DNA of 64,000 bases from Fragilariopsis cylindrus CCMP1102 (GCA_900095095.1 FMBT01000291.1:310001-374000), one strand, 5' to 3'; shown: positions 35,158 through 46,716, counted from the stretch's first letter. Program-made: numbers and translations. The notes: a model not told the origin generated them from the sequence alone.

Positions 35158-35529
35158 CAATTCCAGGAAGTGGTAGTCTTTGAATGCATGCATGATCATT
35201 TTCTTTGTTGCTGCTTGTGCTAACTTGTATCTTTTCCAAGCTAGGAGCTTAGTCTTGTGGATTTCGTGTGCATTGTGCGTTGCTCCAGTATACTCTCCAG
35301 GGTTGGTTGGTGGCACAATGACGTGAGTGATTTCTTTTTTCTTCAACCAATCCACATCATCCCACACGATATAGGAGTGACCATGATCATGTGTTCGTGG
35401 ATCGGCACATACCCGTGTTTGTAACTGTTTGCTGATTTCTCTTCTTGCTCTGGTGATGCTGAGTAGGGTTGGTGTAATGATATTACAGGTGATGGTGGTC
35501 AAGTCGATTTCGTCTTCTGTTTCCTTCAT
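35158..35529 (-). pseudogene. outer element gag, N-terminal part
   Basis: ATG at 35529 (MKETEDEIDLTTITCNI), about 123 codons down to LELQD at the insertion site. The rest of gag continues at 25729. A basic helical stretch (KRYKLAQAATKKMIMHAF) is typical of copia capsids. The 175-bp leader between this ATG and the LTR at 35704 should hold the primer-binding site. Confidence 0.85.
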
Positions 35530-35703
35530 CTTGCTTCCTGTTGTGGTATACGATTTTGTATACTGTCTTTGTTTGTTGTGGTATCCGATTTGGAATACTA
35601 CTGTCTGTTTACGGAGTGTTTGGCTGTTTGCCTACCGTATGTCTTTGTCTTGTTGTTTAGTGTCTCTCAGTATTGTTGCTTAAGCGACAATATAACTTTA
35701 GAC

Positions 35704-35978
35704 TGTTGAGCTACGATATAGCGTATACTTTGGTTATTAACTAATGTCTAAAGTTATTATGAGCTATCTATCTTAGCATCCAAACTGGCTTGTTGGATCC
35801 TATTGCAACTGTCTAACTCACTCCGTACGCTATTCTAGCTAATGAGTGGTTGATATTCAGTTGGTTTGAATAGGTCAAGCTCGCCTGGTGGCAACTGGCT
35901 GGCTGGGCTGTTGTATTTGAATACTCTCTAGTAACGGGTTTGCGCGCCCCACTCGCTAGTGACTTGAGTATTTCATCA
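35704..35978 (-). repeat. 5' LTR of outer copia element
   Basis: 275 bp, the same as 20553-20827 by reading. It is followed by the GTCCT target duplicate (35979-35983) and a C-rich run (35992-36010). Confidence 0.95.
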
Positions 35979-36772
35979 GTCCTAGCAATTACCCCCCCCC
36001 CCCGTCCCCCCAAAACAAGAAATGATAGATAAAACACACCACTAGTCAAACTAGACTATCTACTGGATCCATGTTTAAGATTTGCAGAGGGATTTGGAGA
36101 CTTAACACATCTTATGAAGATAGGATGATGGTGGTAGGCTCATGTTTTGCGTTGTGTGCTTAAAAGTAAGTTTTACAACACTGGCTGGTAGATGCGCAAA
36201 GTACTTTCTCTTAGATTCATAATCAATTTCAGTAGGTTCAGTCATTTGTAGCTTGAGAGGATTCATTACAGCAGATAGGTCATTAGCATTGATGTTGCAT
36301 TGCTTACAATTATCAATTGTTCCTTGAAAAATGAGACGTTGGTTTGTATCATCTAAAAACCAATCTTCCCAGTACTCATTTTCTGTATGTCGTCAGAATA
36401 ATGTCAAATCAGTCAAATGATCAGTGTTTGAAGTTGTATCAACAAAAACCTGATCACTATGATGTCAAGGGTCTTGTTGAGATCATCAAGCACTTGTATA
36501 GAATCATAAAATATCATTCCATCCATTTCTCTTTTTTGGTAAAGATGTCTGTCTTCTTTGATGATGGTACCGGTAGGTACGATATGGATGAGAATCTGTT
36601 GGAAAGAATTCTATACCGTCTACAATTGTATAAGATTCTTGTTTATTGATTACGTTATCAATAAATGGGATAAAAGTATTGTCAGCATCATCAACAAATG
36701 GAGTATTATAGATTAGTTCCTTTTTGATTGCTGTTGCTTAGCTTTGCGCCAATTGACAATGCATTTAGTATT

Positions 36773-37764
36773 GGCGCGTTCCAGCTCGATGCGGCGGTTT
36801 GAGGGACACTCGCGACTAAAATTTTAAATGCGCAATAGGCTCGCGACAGAAAATTCTTTAAATTATTAAGTATTGAAATGGAAAATTATTTCCATTGATA
36901 CAGACAATGGAAATGTATTGAAACGAACCTCCATGGATATCGCTCTATTTAACATACGCTTATAAGAAGAACTATAGATACTTGTACTGTTAAGAGAGGA
37001 AAAAAGTTTGGGTGTGATTTGGTCATCTGGAGAAAATTCTATGACAATATATATGGGTGGTAGGCGAATTACGAATCGCCAGGAAGAGGTGCATAAGAGA
37101 GGAAGATTAAAAATTAAATGATGGACTAATAGATAAAGTGCTAATACAGATGTCTCTATTAGTATGTTATTAGTCAAAGCGCTAATTTTTATTGTTATTA
37201 GCATATTAATAGAGGACCCATTATCACCGGGTATGTAGGACCTGTTTTTTCCGAAAAATCCGATCATGTGCATCTTTTTCTAAGAGAGAGTTTAAGTACT
37301 AAAAATTGATCCAATTCAACCGAATTTTTTTGTCCTTGTTAAGAGTACAGATATCTATATTTCGTCTGATAAGCTTTTACTAAATAGACTGATATCCATG
37401 GAGGTTCGATTCAATACAATCCCATTTTCATGTTGATATAAAGGAATTTTCCACTTATTACTGCGTAGGTGCGTGATAAATAATACTTTTTCAACTTCGC
37501 AACGAAGCCCATATGGGGCAAATTCTACATATAGAAGTACCGGAGCTTTGCTGACACCACCTACACCTGTCGATGCAACTTGATTCAATGCATGCCTATG
37601 ATTGGTCAGTTATAGGAAAGAAGAGCTTCTGTAGAAGCTAAAAATCCCCCCGATTGATGGTACTTCACTCCATAGCGCGTGTTAACCAATCCCGTGTGGC
37701 AGGCGTCTGTCCGCAGATTGTTCTTTATTGCACAAAACAGCGCAGCGTTGAGCCGGAACGCGCC
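36773..37764. mobile_element. TIR element copy A, 992 bp, non-coding
   Basis: Starts GGCGCGTTCCAGCTC and ends GAGCCGGAACGCGCC, i.e. 15-bp terminal inverted repeats with one mismatch. It is flanked by the 4-bp duplication TATT (36769-36772 and 37765-37768). It interrupts the copia relic; removing it with one TATT restores the relic reading. Inside, about 95-bp arms near 36900-36995 and 37335-37437 are inverted copies of each other (CGAACCTCCATGGATATC against its complement), so a strand could fold into a large hairpin. No transposase-sized frame is present; it is a non-autonomous element. Superfamily not assigned. Confidence 0.88.
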
Positions 37765-38284
37765 TATTACGTTTTGCACGTGATTGGCGAATGCGTGAGC
37801 ATATAAACTTCTCCCCATTGAAGTTGTTGATATGAACTTTTCAATTCATCGTGGTTGATGTCTTGGTGAATTTCTTGTCACAGTCACTATCATCACCGCT
37901 CGTATCTTCGTGTAATCGTGGTTGTAATCCAGGCATATCTGGATCAACGCTGTCGTCACTTTCATTTTCAATGTCTGTGGTCTTGGCCTTACGATTACGC
38001 CGTGGATAATCATGATTGACGTTTCCTTTCTGATTGTAGAATTCATTGATAGCTTCTTGAGGTACAACAGGAAATTGTTTAATCATTTCTTCTGATGTTC
38101 GGTGATCATCATTTTCATGCTTGGATTCCATTCTGTAGGAGAAGTAAATCCTACATGAGGGAGGTTCTTCATATTGTGAGCATTAGGATATGTCTGGCTG
38201 TAGGATACATGAAAGTCCTGAATGTATAGATAGAAGTATTTGGCCACCATCCAATATATCTATGCGTTGAAGTCCGCCATTATA

Positions 38285-39290
38285 GGCGCGTTCCAGCTTG
38301 ATGCGGCGGTTTGAGGGACACTCGCGACTAAAATTTTAAATGCGCGATAGGCTCGCGACAGGAAAATTCTTTAAATTATTAAGAATTGAAATGGAAAATT
38401 AATTATTAACACATGACAATGGGGATTGTATTGAATCGAACCTCAATGGGTATCGCTCTATTTAACAAAATCTTATGAGAAGAAATATAAATAATTGTAC
38501 CGTTAAGAGAGGAAAAAAGTTTGGGTGTGATTTGGTCATCTGGGGAAAATTCTATGGAGTCGTATATGACTGGAAGGCAAATTTCGAATTGCCAGGAGGA
38601 GGTGCATAAGAGAGGCAAATTAAAAATCAACAAATGGATTGATAGATAAAGTACTAATACAGAAGTCTCTATTAGTGTTATATTAGTTAATGCGATAATT
38701 TTTATACTTATTGTTACATTAAGAGAGGACCCATTATCAACGGGTATGTAGGACGTGTTTTTTCGGAAAATCCGATCATGTGTGTCTTTTACTAAGAGAG
38801 AGCTCAAGTACTTAAAAATGGATCCAATTAAACCCAAATTTTTCGTCATTGTTAAGAGAACAAGCATCTGTATTTCGTCTCATAAGCTTTTGTTAAATAG
38901 ATTGATATCCATGGAGGTTCGATTCAACACATTCCCATTTTCATGTTGATACAAAGGAATTTTCCACTTATTACTGCATAGGTGCGCGATAAATAATAAT
39001 TTTTAACTTTGATACCGTACACCATATGGGGGAAATTCTCCTTAGATAAATACCAGGTCATTGCCTACACTACCTAGACCTGTTGAAAATTCGGAATGTG
39101 TAGAATGCCTATGGATAGGTACTGGAGAAGGTTTGAGGAGCTACCATACAGTTAAAAATCTCCCCGATTGATGGTACTTTCACTGCATAGCGCGTGTTGT
39201 AGAGGATGTAAACCAATCCCGCGAACAAGCGTCTGTCCGCAGATTGTCCTTTATTGCACAAAACAGCGCAGGGTTGAGCCGGAACACGCC
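38285..39290. mobile_element. TIR element copy B, 1006 bp, non-coding
   Basis: Same orientation and organisation as copy A, with ends GGCGCGTTCCAGCTT and GAGCCGGAACACGCC. The 4-bp duplication is TATA (38281-38284 and 39291-39294), inside the relic codons for TATVYNGG. The internal inverted arms are near 38409-38505 and 38848-38947. By eye it is roughly three-quarters or more identical to copy A over its full length, so the two copies are separate, not very recent insertions rather than one local duplication. Confidence 0.88.
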
Positions 39291-39520
39291 TATAAACTGT
39301 TGCTGTATCACCAACGAGGTTACCATGTGCTTGAATTGACATTTGGAATGAATAGATTTCTCTTGTTCAGGTACATGAGCATATTGATGAAAACCCTAAT
39401 ACACGGCCGTGCTGAGTATTGATGGCAGAATAGAATGTTCCGAGTCTCTTTCCTGTCATCTGGTGATCTCCATCTCCACTACAAGTGGTGTTACAGTGTT
39501 TACATAGGACTATAAATATT

Positions 39521-40452
39521 CAAGGCTTCAAATACTTCTCACTCTACTGCAATTGATTACATTGATTGTCCAAAATGACAGATGAAGAAATGACTAGATA
39601 GCTTGCAGCTTAGACAAAAATAGTGTCTCATTCAGGCATATCATGATACAATTGTACTACAGTATACACACAAGCTTACGATGTATTTTTTCCATAATCT
39701 AGATCTTTATTTTCCCTGTGCAGCTAAAGTGTTGCTTTTCTTTTTTATCGGAACTCTCGCGGAAACCATAAGATTTTTGACTGGCTCTGCTCGATTCTTG
39801 TACTCTGTCCTTCGTCCGATGTTACTTCTTTCCACATTACTAACAAATTAATCCGTTGCGCGTAGATTTCTGTTTTCGCGTGTAAAAACGCGTGGTAATT
39901 CACTAACGTGTAAAATAACTCGTAGCAGCATCCTTTGCTAGACACTGAACAACCCGCAACTACAATAACACAGCACCATTAATAGATTGATTGGTAAGTT
40001 TGACCATGGACTTTTTCGTAGATTATTGACCAGTAGTATGAGACAGAATAATTGTTCGATAGACCTGACGATGTGATGTTAGAGGTGATCATGAAGTGTT
40101 AAAGACACGGCGATGATGGTTTCGTAGATTAATAATAATTACCTTGGAGACAACGAAGCTGCGGAAATCACTTAGACGTTGCAGCTATAATATGCGCTTA
40201 CGTTCCATCATCACCACGATCGATTACCGACGAAATTATTGCGTTGTCATGATAGTCTACCGTAATCAATATCATTGTTGGATGCCCTTGTTGAGATATG
40301 TGTCGTTGATTTTCTATAAAATCGATTTTAATGAATATTATTAATTAATTAACTCACTCAACTCATTAACTCACCCCCTCATTGTTTATTATCACTTTCG
40401 TACAAACTTTACTCTGTCAGATTAATAATATAATACATAACAAACATCCATC
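39521..40452. other. intergenic DNA upstream of RPS27
   Basis: AT-rich. No convincing coding or repeat signal. The AACTCACTCAACTCATTAACTCACC stretch near 40350-40375 lies in the expected promoter or 5' UTR of the ribosomal gene. Confidence 0.4.
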
Positions 40453-40701
40453 ATGCCTGTCGATCTTTTGCACCCTTCTCCAGAGGTAGAACAACGCCAA
40501 CACAAGTTGAAGAGACTTGTACAATCTCCTAATTCCTTTTTCATGGATATCAAATGTCCTGGATGTTTTCAAATCACAACTGTCTTTAGTCATGCACAAA
40601 CTGTCGTCCTATGTGGGAACTGTAATATTATGTTATGCCAACCTACCGGTGGTAAGGCCCGACTAACAGAGGGATGCTCATACAGAAAGAAGGTCGATTA
40701 A
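40453..40701 (+). CDS. RPS27: 40S ribosomal protein S27 (eS27)
   Basis: Single exon, 82 aa, the usual family length. It begins [21 protein letters not shown] four-cysteine zinc finger is formed by Cys35 and Cys38 (KCPGC) and Cys54 and Cys57 (LCGNC), followed by [20 protein letters not shown]. The protein is a small-subunit component near the platform and binds rRNA through the zinc finger. No intron was seen. Confidence 0.97.
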   Translation: MPVDLLHPSPEVEQRQHKLKRLVQSPNSFFMDIKCPGCFQITTVFSHAQTVVLCGNCNIMLCQPTGGKARLTEGCSYRKKVD

Positions 40702-41943
40702 ACAATTAGTTTATTATACCTAATAATTAATTAAAATTTATATAAACCAAGTTCGCTAAAACATGAAATGAAAATGGAGGATTGATTTTAAATTCAAGCT
40801 CCGGGCCCCAATACAAAATAGAAACATTGCACGAGAAAAGTCTTACCATCTGTGTTGATATTATTTCCGGAAGGGTTATTTAGAGATGAAAGACACACAG
40901 ATCAGATCGAATAGCTTTATTCTTACGAAATAAGTCGATTATTAGAGGACCAATAATTTCCTTTGCATCGATGTGCTGTTCTATTTTATTCGTGTATGGA
41001 ATAATATTTCGTTTAGTCCTTTCCAACATCTTTCACTTTACGTTGCAGAATTGAATTGTTCTAGTTGTCCTTGCATTTGTCTTCAACATTTCCGCTACTT
41101 AGTCTTGCTGCTAATTATTGCACGTCGCTTTCACCAAATTAATGTTATCTAGTACAAGTACAGTAGTACCATTTATTTGTTACTGTGAAATCAATTTAAG
41201 TGGGACACCTTCCTGTCTCAGCTGAAACAAAATCAATTTAAGATCATCAATAACCATAGGTTCCAAATCTTTGAATTAGACAAAGAGAAAGTAATATGTT
41301 AGCTAGAGGTAGAAATGATTGTTTGCGTCATGTATTTTGATACAGAGGAGGCAATGATTCAACAAAAAAATGTGCAGAACACAGTGATGATACAATGTAC
41401 TGGGTACTGCAACATGTAGCTGTGTTGGAGTAACAGCTAACAATGAGCAAATGATGAATTGTCCTATACAGTGGTGGCATAAGAAGCTTACATGAAATAC
41501 TGTATGTGCAGGGGGTAACATGAAACACACAGTAATATTTAGCAAACATGTATGCGCACACAATAATAGAGGGTAAAACAATTTGAAATCTCTAAATTGT
41601 TTCCTAAAATTCACCATGCTGCATCATATGTCTAGAATTAGTGTTGCATTGATTGCTTGAGTTATGATGGGGAGTTCATTGCGAGGCAAAAGTAATAGTA
41701 GAGACCTACTGTACACATAGGACAAGATAAAATAATGGACTAGACTTCTAATTTTATTACTGTAAGTTACTAGCAGTAAAATTATATTATTTTTGTGCTC
41801 GGTTAACCGTACAAAAACGTTCTAAATTCCCCCATACCCCCTAGATTATTTAAAAATTTAAATTTCTAAAAAAAATCTTGACATTTTTCTTGCTGTCATC
41901 ATGTCATCGTTGATCATTGCTGCATGACCATGAGCACAAAGAA
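40702..41943. other. intergenic DNA, 1.2 kb
   Basis: Low-GC DNA between RPS27 and the short TPC gene. Short open frames on the minus strand (41303-41617) have no recognisable features and are not called. A C-rich stretch (CCCCCATACCCCC) lies near 41828-41842. Confidence 0.4.
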
Positions 41944-44900
41944 ATGAATAGTAATACCATGACGGCGGATACAGCTAGAACGAGTTGGAGGGGGGGAAAG
42001 ACCACGGAAGATATAATACAAGACACAGAAGAAGATCCAAAAATTTACCATTATTGGACAGAAGGAAAGGGAATATTTCTTGGTAATGGATTATCAAGAA
42101 GCGAGCAAAAAGCAGCAACGATAGCTGCTTGCTGTCTCAAAGACTATGAAAGAGGACATTCACCTACGTTACCTCGTAATTTTGATGGAATAACTCGTCA
42201 ACAGTTAATTCTGTATCAGGTCAAATATTCATACGCTTGGAGAATCTTCGGCATATCTCTATCGACATTCTTTATCTTTGTTCCTTCGTTTAATGGAAAG
42301 CTATTGACGTTGTTCTTGCATACATACGCCATCCTTATCTTTTCTATTGACTTGTATATAAAGGATCAATTTTTTGACGACCAAAAATACAACGTTATCG
42401 AAGGGAAGAGAAGTAGAGTCTTGTTCCATGCTATGAAATTTCTACTGATTTTACTAAGTCTACAAGCTTGCTTACAGTATCTTTTCATGAACAGTCCTAC
42501 GGTACACGCCTTTACCCTAGCTGTATCAGTTTTCAAACCTATTATCTTTTTCTACGAAAGTAGACGAGCACGAGATGCATTGGAGGCACTCATCCGTATC
42601 TCCAAAAAATTACTACATGTAATTTTGATTGAATTTTTCTTAATATTAATCTTTGCCGCCATTGCCTGCCGTCTTTACTACGACTATGAAAGTTTCCAGA
42701 GTTTGCCGCAAGCTTGGGTTTCACTCTTTGCGTGTGAGTTCCGTAATAGATGATTGTGTTGTTCTCGTTGTTGTTTGCTGTTGTGCCAATGCACTGTACT
42801 ACATTACAGTGCTACATCGTTGAGAACAATTCACAAAAAATATTATGTCGCTATCTCACTTATTTTGTTGTCACACCGTATGCTTTTCTATGATATTACA
42901 GTGTCCACTACTGTGGTTAATCCTAGTATCTGGATGCCCGCCTATAATGAATCGCGATGGAATGCTGTCTTTTTTGTAATATTTATAATTGTCAGCGTCT
43001 TTTATTTGCATTCTTTGGTATTGTCGGTAGTATTTCAAGTCTTTATTCAATCTGCGACCGAAATTCACCGTCGATCCAATTCATGTAAAGAAGAGTCATT
43101 GCAACTGGCATTTTTAGCTTTAACATCAACCAAAAACAGTGCGAACAACGACAACAATCAGCTCCCACTGGACAACAATGCATTGGTAGACACGCGTTTG
43201 ATTTGTGAAACGCTTCGATTGTTGAGACCACATTACAGTCAGCAAAAATTGAACGTGCTTATTGACATCATCTTGCCTCCAAACTTTGAGAATAATTCTG
43301 GACAGGAAGTGAATGAAAACAACCTGAACTATGATGTATTTCGAAGGAGAATTCAACGTACTTTGAGCTCGTCCATTCGCAGCACACGGACGCACAGTAC
43401 ATTGGGTATAGCTGTGGAAATATTATCAGTTATAGTGGCAATCTTGAACTTTGTATTTGTGGTAATTTTCACATCACTACTACAATCAAATAACAGGAAC
43501 GACAAGATTGAGTTTATAGTCGGTAGTTTATTAACCGTCTTGACCCTTCTCGAAGTGTCGATACGATACAACCCGTGGCAATATTCAAACAGAAAACATT
43601 TCATCAACCGACTTAATGCAGCATTGGATGGTATGGGATGTATTGGTGGTATTGTATCGTTTATTGGTACGTGATATTTCAGAAATATTTGCTCAGGAAG
43701 CTCCATTTGATCGTATTGTTTGGCATATTTCTCAACGAACTTGGTTACTGCTGCTGCTGCTGCTGCACCGACAATGAAAAAAATTGGATAGGAATAATTT
43801 TGTATATGAGTGGTAACGAGAGGGGCATGGAATACCTTTGGATAGGACGAGCTATTGGTATGGTCCAAAGCATGCGTTTCTCTATTTGGTTCCGCGAAGT
43901 ACTCAAGCGATCATTGTATGTATTGCCCTTCCTTGCTGGCCCAATATTCCTTATTTTGACTACAATGCATGTCTTTGTCTATATTGGAATGGCGCTTTGG
44001 GAAGGGGCTATCGATGTTGAAGAGCAGGCGTCAAACGAAGATATCCAATATCTATACTATCTGAATAATTTCAACTCATACGGTCAAGGCTGTATAACAG
44101 TGTTTAACGTACTCGTCGTGAATGATTGGCACGAGATCGCAACGTAGGTATAATTGGTTATTCCTTTGAGAGATAAAAGTTGTGTAGTGATGTCTAACAT
44201 TAATGCCTACTTTTTTCTTCTTTTTCTAATCCTACCTGGCGGTCATGATCAGCGTGTTTCTCTATGCAAGTAGATGCTCCAGTCCGTTCATCGTGTACCT
44301 GTATTTTGTTTTGGTTGTTATTGTGGCAGTTTGTATCATGTTAAACGTAATTGTGGCATTTTTTGTCGAAAGTAAGTTTACATCGTCGAAGCATATTTTT
44401 CTGAGATATATAATGCAATCTGTGTCGTCTCTAACTTGATTTATTGTCTTATCATATCTATTTTCAGCCTTTGTCGCTCAGCTAAACTTAGTGGATATGG
44501 AAGATGGATCGCAGGTTGCAGGAGGTAATAATCCTTCCACCGGAACATTGCACTCTGAGGTTACAACGCGCACCGCTTCTATTGCTCGGTCATGGATTTT
44601 TGATCCTAATGATTTGAAAAAGACTATGGTTAAATCATCCAGTTGCCCAAACACTGGTGAGATAGTTGACTTTGATGTAATAAGGAAAGAAGGTTTTGAT
44701 GACATCATGCAGTCGGTAGCCAATGATGATGACAAACAAATCGAAGTCGCTCGAAGCCTTATTGACTCTATAGAGGCTGTTCATGCTTTAACACCTGGTT
44801 GGTACGTATTTATTGCTACTTGTTACTGTTCCATTGTCTCTAGGATCTGTGTTTTCATCTTCGAAAACTCTCTATCAACTATGTGATACTCAATCAACAT

Positions 44901-45036
44901 AATATTTTTCCGCCACAGGAATGATAACGTAGGACATCTGCTTTGCTGTCGGCACAGTAAGATTCAATTCAGAACAAAAAGCTTCGGTAATCTTGTGATT
45001 TATATCTGCCGCGGGAAGAAGATGTCCAGTCTATGA
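41944..45036 (+). CDS. two-pore-type voltage-gated cation channel (short TPC paralogue)
   Basis: Six exons: 41944-42733, 42902-43666, 43792-44143, 44253-44371, 44468-44801 and 44919-45036. All introns are GT-AG and phases agree (825 aa). Two six-helix domains: pore I SLFA/STTVVNPSIWMPAY, pore II NVLVVNDWHEIATVFLY; S4-like basic helices ESRRARDALEALIRISKK and RAIGMVQSMRFSIWFRE. It is homologous throughout to the channel at 12.6-16.4 kb but lacks its long N-terminus. Two intron positions (before STT and after FFVE, both phase 1) are shared; three are found only here. The first in-frame ATG after a stop is 41944. The C-terminus is doubtful: from about 44985 another frame (REEDVQSMIMG..., to 45158) looks coding and matches the paralogue, so one base may be wrong. 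Confidence 0.83.
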
Positions 45037-45322
45037 TAATGGGAATCACAGAAAGCTTGTCAAGTTCTGATCCAGGTGACCAAAGCTCTGCTAACCCAAA
45101 CCAACAAATCGGTCGATACCTTCCGAATCCAAATGATAATCTAAAATGTTGCAGATAAATGGAGCATTGTTGCCACAAAATAATGGTATTTTACTAATAA
45201 CAGCAAGTGTTACGAATTCCAAAAATAAGATGGGTGGATGGATGGGTCATAATATAGAAAACAAAAGGTTTTAACATATCAGGTAAACATATAGCATTCA
45301 TTGTATTTTAGTCTAATTTATT

Positions 45323-46716
45323 CTATTTTTTAAGAACATTTCTGGATGCAGATAATTTCTGTAGAGAAATACAATCTTTAGGTCGAGATGATCCGTACCG
45401 CATGAATGCCAAACTCATTGTACTGGTGGTACACGAAGTTTCATCCTTTTCTTTCATAGTAGAAACAACAGCGTCAACAAGTTTAACTGCACTCTCTAAG
45501 CGGTATTTCCTCCCTCACCCATCGAAGGTGTCATTGCGTGTGCGGCGTCGCCGATTAACGAAATGCAACCATCTTCAGTAGAGTAGGTGACCTCTTCACC
45601 TTCTTCTGCTTCCATCTGAAGCCATGTTACTCTACGCTTTACTACTGCACTATCAAAAACACTACCGTCCAAGACGGCGTATAACGCTGGCAATTCCTTT
45701 TCGAATAGCTGCTTCAAATGATCTGCCAACTTTGTTGATGTTGAATCTATATTCTTTACACCTTCCACTACAGGACTTGAAGAATCGTTTATCCAATCTT
45801 CTCCATTAATTTTGGTGGGTTTCGTATCAATTGGTGGTACGAGCCAAGGATATTTTTCTAATGTTTCATCGTAATAGATCATACTTATAGACACACCACA
45901 ATTGTCTGGTAGAGGAGATGCAATTATGTAAAACTTGCATTCGTCGTTTGATGGTTTTATTATATACATGCCGTTTGGTTTCCAAATTTTCGGTACATAA
46001 TTCATTGTCATGTGAACGGCAGAGCTTGGACAAGTCACCATAGTGTTCAAAAAGGATGGAAACGATTGACGAACATTACTCCATTTCCCATCAGCACCAA
46101 TCACATGTGTAGCAGAAATTTTAGTACCATCTTCAAGATGAACGAGAAGACCTAATTCTTTATCGTTGGTAACGCTTGACACTCCAACACCTTTCTTCAA
46201 TGTTACATTTGGTAGTTCAGAAGCAATATTTTCAATGCACTGTACTAAGAGCGGCCGACTTAAAGCAAGGTCTGGTGATTTTTTGGGAATTGTCTTTATC
46301 TCTCCCGTCGTTCCGTTGAAAATATAGGTGCAACTTCTTTCAGAACCAATTTCCATCGCAGTCTCAAGACATCTTGCTTGTTTCAGTGCCTTCTTTCCCT
46401 TGTCATTAAGAATTATAGTATATGACTTTGTTCCCCATGAATCCGTTTCAATTGATTTCTCTACTACTGTTGATTTAATTCCAATGTTGTTCAAAAGGAC
46501 CGAAGCGAGTAGACCACCGGGACCACCACCACAAATAACAACATTCGGTTCTTCTTTTGATGATGAAGTGACGATATTATGATGCACGCTGCTGGCGGGT
46601 TGTTTATTGTTAGTACTTGTACTTGTAAAACTTGCAACTGCCACCACGTTCCTACCAAGTATCAAATTAAAGGCAAATGTGGTCAATGCAAACAATATGC
46701 AAGATCGGTTCTTCAT
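45323..46716 (-). CDS. FAD-dependent monooxygenase with plastid-type presequence, one frameshift
   Basis: The protein starts at ATG 46716 with MKNRSCILFALTTFAFNLIL, an ER-type signal, then VAVASF, where Phe follows a small residue as in diatom plastid presequences. Next are the FAD dinucleotide motif VVICGGGPGGLLASVLLNN with VVEKS, and late in the chain GDAAHAMTPSMGEGGN, the DG/GD motifs of aromatic-hydroxylase-type flavoproteins (kynurenine or salicylate monooxygenase, UbiH, zeaxanthin epoxidase kin). Substrate unknown. The frame stops at TAG 45498-45496 just after GGN-T-A. Adding one base at 45497-45500 continues as LESAVKLVDAVVS for about 58 codons to TAG 45325-45323 (464 aa), the expected family continuation. 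I read this as one gene with one lost base. Confidence 0.75.

Larger units (their letters stand above)
20553..35978 (-). mobile_element. outer Ty1/copia LTR retrotransposon (6.0 kb without the nested insert)
   Basis: The borders are defined by two 275-bp LTRs (20553-20827 and 35704-35978), TG...CA ends and a 5-bp target duplication GTCCT at 20548-20552 and 35979-35983. On the minus strand the order is 5' LTR, gag, protease, integrase, reverse transcriptase, RNase H, 3' LTR, which is the Ty1/copia order. An inner element (25735-35152 plus one TCCTG copy) splits gag. Removing it restores a contiguous gag frame around LELQD and NGDVVGY. The coding part has one in-frame stop and several frameshifts, although the LTRs read as identical. 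The sequence resembles diatom copia lineages, with TGRFP-type integrase and a VVDD-type polymerase site. Confidence 0.95.
36050..39520 (-). pseudogene. decayed copia relic related to the inner element
   Basis: Scattered minus-strand segments match the inner Gag-protease-integrase polyprotein in order. From 39480 to 39291 come DHQMTGKRLGTF and AHGNLVGDTATVY; at 38284-37840 come NGGLQRID, PHVGFTSPTEWNP and DHRTSEEMIKQFP followed by MPGLQ; near 36700-36560 IVDGIEFFP; and at 36390-36120 EYWEDWF, IDYESKRKYFAHLPA and TTQNMSLPPS. Frameshifts and stops are frequent, and no LTRs were found. Two terminal-inverted-repeat elements interrupt it. The low-coordinate end lies next to the outer element's insertion point. 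It is clearly older than both intact copia elements. Confidence 0.85.

Noticed and set aside
35992-36010. Poly-C run as a regulatory element
   Set aside because: Near a transposon junction and prone to length error; nothing else supports a function.
36344-36649. Plus-strand frame of 101 codons
   Set aside because: It lies antisense over the copia relic, whose minus-strand reading matches the inner element.
37841-38131. Possible independent host gene with Asp/Ser-rich product
   Set aside because: Its residues align with the DNRTSEEMI...MPGLQ part of the inner copia polyprotein, so it belongs to the relic.
39745-39945. 66-codon minus-strand frame
   Set aside because: Too short and without features; could be an exon, but no splice partner was found.
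41303-41617. Cys/His-rich minus-strand frame of 104 codons
   Set aside because: Hydrophobic and Cys/His-rich content arises from AT-rich antisense sequence; no start context, motif or homologue recognised.
44985-45020. A 30-45 bp mini-intron at the 3' end of the short TPC gene
   Set aside because: Far shorter than every other intron here; a one-base error explains the frame change more simply.
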